From positions 372,001 to 436,000 of the forward strand of contig NC_020126.1 in NCBI RefSeq assembly GCF_000331735.1: 64,000 nt of DNA, in the 5' to 3' direction. This DNA comes from Myxococcus stipitatus DSM 14675 (GTDB lineage: Bacteria; Myxococcota; Myxococcia; Myxococcales; Myxococcaceae). Positions 44,582 through 52,691 of this stretch are shown piece by piece. Position 1 is the first letter of the stretch, and every line of letters starts with the position of its first letter. Made by a program: the position numbers and the translations under genes. The notes below the pieces were generated by a model. The model ran no database searches. It was not told where the DNA came from and saw nothing but the letters and a program-made list of their open reading frames with translations.

Positions 44582-45466
44582 ATGCGCCTGCACCTGGTGG
44601 ATGGCACCTATGAGCTGTACCGCGCCCACTTCTCGCCTCGGCCGGGGCACACCTCGCCGGAGGGGCAGGACGTGAAGGCGACGGTGGGGGTGATGTCCTC
44701 GCTGCTCATGCTGCTGCACGACGGCGAGGAGGCGGTGACTCACGTCGCGGTGGCGTTCGACAACCCCATCCGCTCGTTCCGCAACGCGATGTTCGACGGC
44801 TACAAGAGCGACGAGGGCGTGCCCCCGGAACTGCGCGCGCAGTTCGACCTGGTCGAGAAGGCCGTCGCGGCGTTGGGCGTGCGGGTGTGGTCGATGAAGG
44901 AGCACGAGGCGGACGACGCGCTGTCCACCGCGGCGGCGAAGTGGGCCGGTGAAGTGGAGCAGGTGCGGCTGCTCACGCCCGACAAGGACCTGGGGCAGTG
45001 CGTGCGCGGCCAGCGCGTGGTGCAGGTGGACCGGCGTCAGGAGAAGGTGCTGGATGAGGACGCCGTGCGCGCGAAGCTGGGCGTGCCCCCCGCGAGCGTG
45101 CCGGACCTGCTGGCGCTGATGGGAGATGACGCGGACGGCATCCCCGGGCTGCCGGGCTTCGGCGAGAAGGGCGCGTCCGCGCTCCTGTCCGCGTACGGGA
45201 AGCTGGAGGCGATTCCCGACGATGCCTCGACGTGGACGGTGCGCCCGCGCGGCGCGGACAAGCTCGCGGCGACGCTGCGCGCGCACCGGGAGGACGCGCT
45301 CCTGTATCGCCGGCTCGCCACGCTGGTGACGGATGCGCCGCTGCCCGGCACGCGGACGCTGGAGGACGTGGCGTGGCGGGGCGTGCCTCGGAGCGTGTTC
45401 GAGCCCTTCTGCGACACGCTGGGCGTCAACACCCTCAAGCGCAGGCCGAAGCGCTGGGTGGACTGA
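44582..45466 (+). CDS. Stand-alone 5'-3' exonuclease (flap-endonuclease type)
   Basis: 294 residues. It matches the 5' nuclease domain of DNA polymerase I, without the polymerase. Acidic metal-site residues are present: D at the start (HLVDGTYELYRAHF), AFDNPIRSFRNAMFDGYKS, KEHEADDALSTAAAKW, LLTPDKDLGQ and LMGDDADGIPGLPGFGEKGA, the last being the helix-hairpin-helix region. The arch lysines and arginine (RSFRNAMFDGYK) are kept. Likely acts on flaps or RNA primers, similar to ExoIX; the exact role is uncertain. Divergent from the DUF4398 lipoprotein. Confidence 0.9.
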   Translation: MRLHLVDGTYELYRAHFSPRPGHTSPEGQDVKATVGVMSSLLMLLHDGEEAVTHVAVAFDNPIRSFRNAMFDGYKSDEGVPPELRAQFDLVEKAVAALGVRVWSMKEHEADDALSTAAAKWAGEVEQVRLLTPDKDLGQCVRGQRVVQVDRRQEKVLDEDAVRAKLGVPPASVPDLLALMGDDADGIPGLPGFGEKGASALLSAYGKLEAIPDDASTWTVRPRGADKLAATLRAHREDALLYRRLATLVTDAPLPGTRTLEDVAWRGVPRSVFEPFCDTLGVNTLKRRPKRWVD

Positions 45467-45619
45467 GGCCCCGGGCCCGCCTCGGGGGAGATTCTCCGGT
45501 GGGCAACGGATGGACCTCCTGCCAACCTGTCGACCTCCTGCTTCCCCGCGTGGCGCGTCGGGGCGAGCCTCCCGAGCGGGAGAGGAAGTCCACGCGCCCA
45601 CGGGATGTTGAAGGAAGCC

Positions 45620-46060
45620 ATGCTCGTAGACCTCAAGGTTCCCCCCTCGGATGATTGGGTCCCCACGCTGGAGGACACGCCGTACCAGCGCATCGGCGGC
45701 GACGACGCGGTGATGGCGCTCGCGGGCGCCTTCTACGACGCGATGGACGCGCACGAGCCCGCGCTCGCGAAGCTGCACGAGCTGGACGCGCAGGGCCGGG
45801 TGAACCAGGGCACGCGCGAGCGCTTCGGGCTGTTCCTCATCGGCTGGCTGGGCGGCCCGCAGCACTACTCCGCCCAGCATGGCCACCCGCGCCTGCGGAT
45901 GCGGCACGCCCATGTCCCGGTGGACCTGGCCATGCGCGACGCGTGGCTGCGCGCCATGGGACGGGCCCTGGATGGCCGGGGTGTCACCGGGGGCCTGCGC
46001 CGCTTCCTGGACGAGCGCTTCGCCCAAGTGGCTGATTTCCTTCGCAACCAGGAGGGCTGA
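45620..46060 (+). CDS. Truncated hemoglobin, group II
   Basis: 146 residues from the ATG at 45620; AAGGA lies just upstream, better than the in-frame ATG at 45605. Globin features include TPYQRIGGDDAVMALAGAFYD, the FGLFLIGWLGGPQHYSAQHG stretch typical of group II, and the likely proximal histidine in RMRHAHVPV, followed by RDAWLRAM. The group II family binds O2, CO or NO and is often linked to NO or oxidative-stress protection. 153 bp after the exonuclease stop and 56 bp before tetR, so an operon with either is possible but unproven. Confidence 0.93.
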   Translation: MLVDLKVPPSDDWVPTLEDTPYQRIGGDDAVMALAGAFYDAMDAHEPALAKLHELDAQGRVNQGTRERFGLFLIGWLGGPQHYSAQHGHPRLRMRHAHVPVDLAMRDAWLRAMGRALDGRGVTGGLRRFLDERFAQVADFLRNQEG

Positions 46061-46097
46061 GTCCCCCGTCGTCAGGTCGGCTTGCGGAAAAAAGCAC

Positions 46098-46116
46098 GGG
46101 CGTTTAGAAAACGCCC
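46098..46116. promoter_or_regulatory. Palindromic operator candidate abutting the tetR start codon
   Basis: GGGCGTTT-AGA-AAACGCCC is a perfect 8-bp inverted repeat with a 3-base spacer, ending at the base before the ATG at 46117. It is A-tract flanked (AAAAAAGCAC). This size is usual for TetR-family sites. A related AGCACGnnCGTT box is at 46764-46780. Confidence 0.6.
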
Positions 46117-46716
46117 ATGCGCAAGGGAGAGCTCACCCATCAGGCGATTCTGGAGCGGGCCATCCAGCTCGCCAGCCGGCTGGGGCTCCAGGGGCTGAGC
46201 ATCGGCGGGCTGGCGGATGAGCTCCAGCTCTCCAAGAGCGGCCTGTTCGCGCACTTCCGTTCCAAGACCTCGCTGCAGGTCGAAATCCTGAACGCGGCGA
46301 CGGCGCTGTTCACCGAGCGGGTCATCCGCCCGGCGCTCATGCAGCCCCGAGGCGAGCCCCGGCTGTGGGCCCTCTTCGAGGGGTGGCTGGCCTGGGAGAA
46401 GGAGCTGGTTCCGGAGGGCGGCTGCATCTTCGTCGCGGCGGCCACGGAGCTGGATGACGTGCCCGGCCCCGCGAGGGACCGGCTGGTGCAGACGCAGCGC
46501 GACTGGCTGGACTGCCTGGCCCAGGGCGCGCGCATCGCCATCGCCGAGAAGCACTTCCGCGACACCGTCGACGTGGAGCAGTTCGCCCACGAGATGTACG
46601 CGATGTTCCTGGGCTTCCATCACTCCGCGCGGTTGATGAAGGACCCCCGCGCGGAGCAGCGCACCCGCAGGGCCTTCGAGACCCTGATGCGCGAGTACCG
46701 CCGCTCGGATTGCTGA
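46117..46716 (+). CDS. TetR-family transcriptional regulator
   Basis: 199 residues from the ATG at 46117, directly after the palindrome. The N-terminal helix-turn-helix is typical: HQAILERAIQLASRLGLQGL, then SIGGLADELQLSKSGLFAHFRSK. The C-terminal domain matches the TetR_C group with FEGWLAWEKE, GGCIFVAA and FLGFHHSARLMKDP. The palindrome position suggests autorepression, and the next gene, an alpha/beta hydrolase 40 bp away with a similar box, is the probable target. The ligand is unknown. No ribosome site is visible ahead of the ATG, so the transcript may be leaderless or the start misplaced. Confidence 0.92.
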   Translation: MRKGELTHQAILERAIQLASRLGLQGLSIGGLADELQLSKSGLFAHFRSKTSLQVEILNAATALFTERVIRPALMQPRGEPRLWALFEGWLAWEKELVPEGGCIFVAAATELDDVPGPARDRLVQTQRDWLDCLAQGARIAIAEKHFRDTVDVEQFAHEMYAMFLGFHHSARLMKDPRAEQRTRRAFETLMREYRRSDC

Positions 46717-46756
46717 GCTTCCTGCTGACTGGTGTCTCTCCTGGGAGGACCTCTTC

Positions 46757-47710
46757 ATGGCTGAAAATAGCACGAACGTTCGAGCGAAACTGGCGCTCAT
46801 GGGGCTGCGCACGCTGGCGATGAGCGCCGGGGCGGTGGCGCCGGGGCTGACGGCGGTGTGGGCGGACGGGCTGTTCCGCAAGCCCCTGCGTCCGCGCCGC
46901 TCGAAGACGGCGGAGGGCGTGCTGGCGCGGGCACAGCCGAAGCGGCTGCGGTGGGCGGGCGAGGAGGTGGCGATGTGGAGCTGGGGCGAGGGCCCCCGCG
47001 TGCTGCTGGTGCATGGGTGGAGCGGGTACGGCGGGCAGCTCACGGCCTTCGTGGAGCCGCTGCTGGCGGCGGGGTTCTCGGTCGTGACGTACGACGCGCC
47101 GGCGCACGGGAAGTCCACGGGCCGCACCAGCTCGCTGCCGGAGATGGCGGAGGGGGTGGCCGAAGTCGCGGAGTCCGTGGGCGGGGTGCGCGCGGTGGTG
47201 GGGCACTCCCTGGGCGCGGCGGCGACGGCGGTGGCGATACGGGATGGGTTGCGGTTGGAGCGCGCGGTGTTCGTGTCGCCGCCCGCGGACCCTCGCCATG
47301 GCATCCAGGCCTTCGCCCGGGAGCTGGGGTTCTCGGACGAGGTGTGGATGCGGATGGAGCAGCGGCTGGAGCGGAAGTTCAGCATGAAGATGTCGGACCT
47401 GACGCTGCCGAACTTCGTGCCGTCCCTGGGGCATGTGCCGCTGCACGTGTTCCACGACGTGGAGGACCGCGAGGTCTCCGTGGCGGACGGCGAGGCGGTG
47501 GCCCAGGCGTGGCCCGGCGCGCGGCTGACGCTCACGGAGGGGCTGGGACACAACCGCATCCTGTACGCGCCGCAGGTGGTGTCCCAGGCGGTGTCGTTCC
47601 TCACGGAGGCGCCGCGCGCGGCCGCGGTGGCGCCTCGCGTGGAGACGCTGGCTCCCGTGGCGCACGCCTCCGCCGAGCGTGGACCGCTGCGGCTGGTGCA
47701 CAACCGCTGA
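46757..47710 (+). CDS. Alpha/beta hydrolase
   Basis: 317 residues. Alpha/beta-hydrolase motifs: LLVHGWSGYGGQL (oxyanion loop), YDAPAHGKS, the nucleophile elbow VVGHSLGAAA, a D in FHDVEDREV and the catalytic H in GLGHNRIL. The catalytic Ser-Asp-His set is thus intact. No signal peptide. It follows tetR by 40 bp and its 5' end overlaps a tetR-like operator box, so both are probably in one regulated unit. Function could be esterase, thioesterase or lipase; the family is too broad to decide. Confidence 0.9.
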   Translation: MAENSTNVRAKLALMGLRTLAMSAGAVAPGLTAVWADGLFRKPLRPRRSKTAEGVLARAQPKRLRWAGEEVAMWSWGEGPRVLLVHGWSGYGGQLTAFVEPLLAAGFSVVTYDAPAHGKSTGRTSSLPEMAEGVAEVAESVGGVRAVVGHSLGAAATAVAIRDGLRLERAVFVSPPADPRHGIQAFARELGFSDEVWMRMEQRLERKFSMKMSDLTLPNFVPSLGHVPLHVFHDVEDREVSVADGEAVAQAWPGARLTLTEGLGHNRILYAPQVVSQAVSFLTEAPRAAAVAPRVETLAPVAHASAERGPLRLVHNR

Positions 47711-47722
47711 GCGGGAGGTCTC

Positions 47723-48250
47723 CTAGCGCGTGCCCGTGACGTCCAGGGTGAACTGGCCCGAGACGGGGAACAGGAAGCACGTCGTGGAGAAGTCGCCCTG
47801 CAGCGAGAGGCGCAGGGGGCCCGGGGCCGCGCGGCTGCCCTGGCCCGAGGCGACGCTGAGCTTGACGACGCAGTTCTTGCCGTCCTGGACGCGCGCGATC
47901 TCACAGGAGCCCTGGCCCACGGAGAACGTGGTCTCTCCCGTCATGGTGGCGGAGAGGTCCCGGTCGCAGCTCAGGGTCTCGGAGCGGATGCTCAGGCTGC
48001 TCACGGAGCTCTCGGCCGCCTGGATGTGGACGGTGTCCTGGACGTCCATCGACTGCGTCTGGCCCAGGGCGACGGCCTGGATGGTGCCGGTGCTCGCATA
48101 GGAGCCGGTGACGTTGGGGCGGAGGTCTCGCGGAGGTGGGTTGTTGCCTCCGCCACCCCCTCCACCTCCGTCGTCATCACCGCTCGAATCACCGCCACAG
48201 CCAGCGAGCCCCAGGAGCAGTGCCGCCATCACCACGCGCAGGCGTGTCAT
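47723..48250 (-). CDS. Small lipoprotein, paralog of the next one
   Basis: 175 residues. Signal with lipobox LGLAGCGGDS, then a Gly/Asp-rich linker. The mature part contains NVTGSYASTGTI and QTQSMDVQDTVHI, and looks like a beta-rich domain. It shares a pattern with the neighbouring lipoprotein (48390-48986): NVTG(S/T)Y..(S/T)(T/S)GT.., conserved Cys residues and L.L.GDF-like strands. Both may be a small family of secreted or outer-membrane proteins. No known domain is recognised. Function unknown. Confidence 0.82.
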   Translation of the reverse strand: MTRLRVVMAALLLGLAGCGGDSSGDDDGGGGGGGGNNPPPRDLRPNVTGSYASTGTIQAVALGQTQSMDVQDTVHIQAAESSVSSLSIRSETLSCDRDLSATMTGETTFSVGQGSCEIARVQDGKNCVVKLSVASGQGSRAAPGPLRLSLQGDFSTTCFLFPVSGQFTLDVTGTR

Positions 48251-48389
48251 GTGAGATTCCTCCGCGCTCCCTCGGGAGCCTGGCCCGGCAGTATTCCGGT
48301 GCGGTTCCCCCCGTGCAATTCGTTGTTCGGTGGGCGTCCGATTTCGGCCGGGAGCCGCGGAGGGGCCGCGCGCCAGGGCGAAGCGAGCG

Positions 48390-48986
48390 TCACTCCCGCG
48401 ACAGGGTGGAGAGCGTCTGCAAGAGGGTGGACAGGTCGGGATGCTCCGCGAGCGAATCCACCGCGGAGTCCGGGAGCGCGGCGCCCGTGTGGGTGCCGAA
48501 GAGCTCCAGGGTGATGGGGAGCGCCGAGGGGGCGGCTCCGCACGTCACCGTGAGCGTCCCCTTCAGCGAGAGCCCGAGCCCTTTCTCGGTATCACGCACG
48601 CCCTGCCCGTCGTTCAGCTCGAGCACGGAGGTGCAGCTCGGAGGGTCGGTCGGAACGGGACAGCTCGCGCGGACGACCTGGAACGTGCGCGCTCCCGCCA
48701 TCTTCGCTTCGATGCCTCCGGGGCAGTTCAGCGCTCCGAGCTGGAGGTTGAGGGCCTTGATGTCGCTGGTGGGGCTGGAGATCCGGAGCGTGGCGGAGGG
48801 GATGACGGCTCTCTGGGGCATGCCGTCAACGAGGGTGGTCATCGTTCCCGAGGTGAGGTACGTCCCCGTGACGTTGCCGCGATGGTCCTTGGGCACGTAC
48901 GGCGGCGCCTCGGGCTCCGTGAAGTCTTCGCCACACGCGCCCAGCGAGAGGAACGCGACGGCGCACAGCACACGTGAAAGGTCCAT
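48390..48986 (-). CDS. Lipoprotein, paralog of 47723-48250
   Basis: 198 residues from the ATG at 48986, chosen because AAGG lies eight bases upstream and the lipobox then falls at LSLGACGED; the in-frame ATG at 49001 is the alternative. Mature part begins with an acidic/Pro linker, then NVTGTYLTSGTM and ISSPTSDIKALNLQLGALNC; like its neighbour it has a conserved Cys and a beta-rich body. The 5' part overlaps the desaturase frame by 161 bases, an unusual overlap discussed separately. No known domain is recognised. Confidence 0.8.
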   Translation of the reverse strand: MDLSRVLCAVAFLSLGACGEDFTEPEAPPYVPKDHRGNVTGTYLTSGTMTTLVDGMPQRAVIPSATLRISSPTSDIKALNLQLGALNCPGGIEAKMAGARTFQVVRASCPVPTDPPSCTSVLELNDGQGVRDTEKGLGLSLKGTLTVTCGAAPSALPITLELFGTHTGAALPDSAVDSLAEHPDLSTLLQTLSTLSRE

Positions 48987-49899
48987 CTGGAATGCCTTCA
49001 TGCCCTGGTATGGGTTGTGAGGGATTGATGCCGCTAGAACCCCTGGCATTCATTTTCTGGGCAACGGCTGTCTTCACTTCCGTCACGAGTCCCAGCGCCT
49101 CGAGTCCGCGCACCATCCACCAGCCCGGGTCCGGCTGCCTCCATCCAAACCCCATGCGGGCCGAGCCGGGATGGGCATGGTGGTTGTTGTGCCACGACTC
49201 ACCCATGCTCAGGAGGGCGAGCCAGCCCACGTTGCGACCTTGCTCCGCGCGGCCCTCCAGCACATGGGGCTGCTCACCGTCGACGTGGCTCACGTAGTGG
49301 ACGAACCAGAAGCCGTCCTGCGTGAGCGCCAGCCTCACGAAGATTCCCCACGCCACCCACGACGGGCCGCCCACCGCGTACAGCACGAGGGCCAGCGGCA
49401 CCTGGAGCCACAGGCCCGCGCGCTCCAGGGCGCGGAAGAACGAATCGTCGGCGAAGTCCTGGGCAACGGCCGGGTAGAGGCGCTCGTCGCGCACGTGCCA
49501 GGTGCGGAAGAGCGCGTGGGCCATCGCGCGCGTGAAGCCCTCGCGGTAGCCGAAGTAGCCGGGGCACTCGGGCTCGGGCTGGTTCTGGTGGAAGTCGCGC
49601 AGTTGGTGCATCCGGCCCATGCCGATGACACCGCCCAGTCCGGCGAGTGTGCCGATGAACCCCAGCGCGCGCTCCACTCCGCGCGAGGCCCGGAAGGCGC
49701 GGTGGATGAGGCCGCGGTGGATGCCCACCGACACACCCAGGCCGAGCGTCACCCCGAGGAGTCCGGCGGACACGGCCACCGCGCTCCACGAGAAGCACAG
49801 CGCTCCGCCCACCGCGGCGCCCAGGTGGAGCAGGCTCCACCGCGCCACCTTGCCTGTGTCCCACCGTGCCTCGCCCCATCGCGTGCCGCTCGCGTCCAT
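48826..49899 (-). CDS. Fatty-acid-desaturase-family membrane protein with read-through C-terminus
   Basis: 357 residues from the ATG at 49899 (AGGGA eight bases upstream); another ATG at 49926 is possible. Box 1 is HRGLIHRAF (H61, H66), box 3 ESWHNNHHAHP. The middle box is not the canonical HRxHH but MHQLRDFHQNQP (H98, H104), a divergent subfamily. Membrane helices flank the boxes. The expected end is near residue 300 (ALGLVTEVKTAVAQK), but the frame stays open to 48826, adding ~55 low-complexity residues inside the lipoprotein gene. A lost stop codon, a frameshift or a natural long overlap are possible. It likely modifies acyl chains; the changed box makes the reaction uncertain. Confidence 0.75.
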   Translation of the reverse strand: MDASGTRWGEARWDTGKVARWSLLHLGAAVGGALCFSWSAVAVSAGLLGVTLGLGVSVGIHRGLIHRAFRASRGVERALGFIGTLAGLGGVIGMGRMHQLRDFHQNQPEPECPGYFGYREGFTRAMAHALFRTWHVRDERLYPAVAQDFADDSFFRALERAGLWLQVPLALVLYAVGGPSWVAWGIFVRLALTQDGFWFVHYVSHVDGEQPHVLEGRAEQGRNVGWLALLSMGESWHNNHHAHPGSARMGFGWRQPDPGWWMVRGLEALGLVTEVKTAVAQKMNARGSSGINPSQPIPGHEGIPDGPFTCAVRRRVPLAGRVWRRLHGARGAAVRAQGPSRQRHGDVPHLGNDDHPR

Positions 49900-50039
49900 G
49901 ACCCGTCCCTTTCGGACGGGGTCCATCGCAAGGGCCCTGCCAGGGCGGGCTCGGCCTGATTCCAGGGGCTTGCGGCGCCGCGAGGCCCCCGGTGTCAACG
50001 CCGTTCACAGGGCGCTGGCCACCGCGTGGACGGCGTCGC

Positions 50040-51779
50040 TCAGCGCTCCAGCCCCAGCTCCAGGCCGGGGACCAGCCGCGCACGGCGGCGTCCATCCTCG
50101 CGGGCCGAGTCCAGGTCCACCGTCACTCCAGCGCGCAGCCCGAAGTCTCCCGGCCTCCAGCGCAGGCCCGCGGCGGAGCGGGCGGTGAACCCCGCGGCGT
50201 CGCCTTGGCGGCTGTTGGAGCGGTCCACCACGAGCATCAGCCAGCCCGCGCCCACCTCGGCGAAGGGGGCCAGGTTGCCTCGGCCGCTCAGTCCGCCCAC
50301 GGCGAGCGCGCTCACGCGCTGGAGCGAGGCGCTGTCCCTCCAGGCATTCGGGGCCATCGCATAGCTGACGCGCACGCCCCAGCGGACGAGGCCAGGGCCG
50401 GGCAGCCGCCACGACAGGGCCAGGCCCCGGGCGACCCCCGCTCCCCCCAGCGGGGCGGTCGAGAGCGTGAACCCGGCCTCCAGCCCCAGCGAGCGGGGAA
50501 CCCCCGACGGCTCCACGGAGAGCACGGGCCCGCTGAAGTCCACCGCGGCGATGCCGGAGGAGGTGACATAGCCCTCATAGAAGTCGCGTCCGAAGGGCAG
50601 GGCGAAGAGGCCCTGGAGCAGGCTCTCCTCGGTGGCGCCGCGCTGGGCCACCTCGGGCGCGGTGAAGTGGGGCGGCGCGTCCGTGTCCAGGTCGGCGCGT
50701 CGCACGCGCGCCTCGCCCTTGGGCGTGCGCAGCCAGTACACCTCGCGCTCGGGCAGCGCGAGCGTGAGGGCCTCGCCCGCGGCCTGGTGTGCATCCGCGA
50801 GCCGCACGCCCGAGGCATCTTCCACGGAGATGCGCGCACCGCCGGGTGACGCGGGCAGGTGGAGCCGAGGCCCCTCCGGCGCATGGCCGATGAGGGGGCG
50901 GGAGGGACTGAGCGCGGGAGGGAAGGTCCGCACCGCGAGCCGGGCCTGAGGGGACTTGACGCCGCGAATCGCCGCGGCCACGAAGGCGTCGAGCTCGCTG
51001 TACTCCACGAGACCGTCATGGTTGACGTCCGCGCCGCCCAACAGCGCCGAGCGCGCCGCGTGGCTGAAGACCCCCGCGCGGATGCGGGACCACTCGTGGG
51101 TCTCGCCTTCGCTGCTCTCCGCGAAGATGGCGCCCACGCGAGGGTGGCCCGCGAGCTGCTCCTGCTCCAGGGCGCGCCGCAGCCGCGTGAGCACCAGCGG
51201 GTCACCGCCGCGACTGCCCACGACGCCCGCGGCATGGCAGGCATCCACCAGCAGGTGCACGTAGTCCGCGTCCAACCGCTCCACCACGCGCGAGTAGAGG
51301 CTCTCCTGGTCCAGGCGTCCGTCGGCGAGCGTGAGGTAGGCGCGCGAGGACTCACTGGTGCGGCCGTGGCCCACGTAGATGAAGAGGAAGTCCACCTCAT
51401 GGCCCGCGGCGCGGTCCGCCGAGTTGCGCTGGGCCAACATCGCCACGGCCTCGTCGAGTGCCTCGAGCGTGGGGGCGCGCACGTCCGTCAGGAGAGGACG
51501 TTCGACCTTCGCGGTGTCCGCGTCGGCGACGGTGAGCAGCACGACGTCCACGCCCAGGCGCCGGAGGGTCTCCGCCCAGCGCACGCCATCGTCATCCGCG
51601 TAGCGCAAGGGCTCCATGCCGGGGGCATCGCTGCCGTTGAAGGCGACCACCAGCGCGCGCCGCACGGAGGTCCTCGCCGAGGCGGGAGCCTCCTCCGACT
51701 GGGCCAGGCTCCCCGTCGCGGCGCACGCGAGCCAGAGGGCGCAGAGTCGGAACAAGGCGCCGTCGCTCGCGGGTCTCAC
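50040..51779 (-). CDS. Secreted caspase-like protease with EF-hand and C-terminal beta-rich domain
   Basis: 579 residues from a GTG at 51779 that overlaps the anti-sigma stop (GTGA). Signal peptide LCALWLACAATGSLAQ. The peptidase C14-like domain (about 40-250) has the catalytic His in YVGHGRTS (H138) and Cys in LVDACHAAG (C181), with RYADDDGVRWAETL upstream. An EF-hand calcium loop is at 251-262 (DVNHDGLVEYSE). The C-terminal ~190 residues are beta-rich with repeated L/F-G patterns and could be an outer-membrane barrel. Caspase-homologs in bacteria may take part in regulated cell death or signalling. It is the last gene of the sigma/anti-sigma operon, so it may be controlled by that sigma factor. 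Confidence 0.83.
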   Translation of the reverse strand: MRPASDGALFRLCALWLACAATGSLAQSEEAPASARTSVRRALVVAFNGSDAPGMEPLRYADDDGVRWAETLRRLGVDVVLLTVADADTAKVERPLLTDVRAPTLEALDEAVAMLAQRNSADRAAGHEVDFLFIYVGHGRTSESSRAYLTLADGRLDQESLYSRVVERLDADYVHLLVDACHAAGVVGSRGGDPLVLTRLRRALEQEQLAGHPRVGAIFAESSEGETHEWSRIRAGVFSHAARSALLGGADVNHDGLVEYSELDAFVAAAIRGVKSPQARLAVRTFPPALSPSRPLIGHAPEGPRLHLPASPGGARISVEDASGVRLADAHQAAGEALTLALPEREVYWLRTPKGEARVRRADLDTDAPPHFTAPEVAQRGATEESLLQGLFALPFGRDFYEGYVTSSGIAAVDFSGPVLSVEPSGVPRSLGLEAGFTLSTAPLGGAGVARGLALSWRLPGPGLVRWGVRVSYAMAPNAWRDSASLQRVSALAVGGLSGRGNLAPFAEVGAGWLMLVVDRSNSRQGDAAGFTARSAAGLRWRPGDFGLRAGVTVDLDSAREDGRRRARLVPGLELGLER

Positions 51780-52675
51780 CGGTGGCCTCCCACGCGCACG
51801 CGGTGGTGGAACCGCACGGTGTCGCTCCCGGCCTCCCCCTTCGCCGCGGCGAGCGCGGCGTCCGCGCTGTTCGCGAACGTGGTGGTGAGCTCCACCGCTC
51901 CCTCCGCGGGCATCCGAGGCGTCAGGTCCAGCACGGCCTCCGCGCCCGGCGGCGCCCGCACCACGAACGGACCTTCCACGCTCACGCCCTGGCTCGTGCG
52001 CAGCGTCACGGCGACATGGGTGTACGGCGCCAGTGCTCCCGCGGCGAACGCCAGGGAGGCCCCCGCGGGGCAGCGCCCGTCGTCGCCGACCTCGCGGAGC
52101 TCCGCCTGCTCGGGGACGCAGAACAAGCGCACGGCCGCGGCCTGCCCCTGGCCTCGCACGCCCCACTCCGGCGTCTCCGCGGGAAGGCTCAGCCACAGGA
52201 TTCCCCCGGCGGCCATCAGCGCCGCGACCCAGGCACCACCCGCGGGGCTCAGGCGGAGCGTGTCCAGGAGGGGGTGCATCCACGTCCCGCTCCCGCGCGA
52301 AGACGCCTCTGGCGACGCCGTGCGCCGGGAGAGCATCCGCTGCAACCACCAGCGCCGCGCCCGCCGCACCCCCGTGTCGCTTCGCGCCTCGCCCGGCGTC
52401 CGCCCGGAGCCGCCGTGCCGGGACTCCCAATCCACCGTGTCGAGCACACTCGCCAGCCGATGGTTCGCGAGCCACTCCAGCTCTCCACCGGAGGGCTCCG
52501 TGACGGTGTCGCGCGCGAAGACGCGGCGCAGGTTCATCACCCGCTCGTAGCGCGCGCCGCATCGGGCGCAGTCCCGGGCATGGCGCAGCACCCGACTCCA
52601 CTGGCGCGGCGGCAGGACACCGTTGTTGGCGAGGTGGACGAGCTGCTGGTCCACGTGTGACGAGAAGAGGGCCAT
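51776..52675 (-). CDS. Putative anti-sigma factor with zinc-finger N-terminus
   Basis: 299 residues. N-terminal zinc-finger-like HxxxCxxC in LRHARDCARCGARYERV (residues ~31-46), preceded by VDQQLVHLANNGVL, the zf-HC2-type layout. One membrane segment at about 145-165 (GGAWVAALMAAGGILWLSL). The C-terminal ~130 residues, likely periplasmic, form a beta-rich domain of unknown type. This is the standard form of a transmembrane anti-sigma factor. It lies 16 bp after the sigma gene and overlaps the caspase gene by 4 bases, so the three are one coupled unit. Confidence 0.82.
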   Translation of the reverse strand: MALFSSHVDQQLVHLANNGVLPPRQWSRVLRHARDCARCGARYERVMNLRRVFARDTVTEPSGGELEWLANHRLASVLDTVDWESRHGGSGRTPGEARSDTGVRRARRWWLQRMLSRRTASPEASSRGSGTWMHPLLDTLRLSPAGGAWVAALMAAGGILWLSLPAETPEWGVRGQGQAAAVRLFCVPEQAELREVGDDGRCPAGASLAFAAGALAPYTHVAVTLRTSQGVSVEGPFVVRAPPGAEAVLDLTPRMPAEGAVELTTTFANSADAALAAAKGEAGSDTVRFHHRVRVGGHR

Positions 52676-52691
52676 GGTCAGGTTGCTCGAG

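Noticed and set aside
50040-52601. An 853-residue continuous frame covering the caspase gene and reaching into the anti-sigma region
   Set aside because: The upstream part overlaps the anti-sigma gene in another frame and lacks any domain. The GTG at 51779 directly precedes a signal peptide and shares GTGA with the anti-sigma stop.
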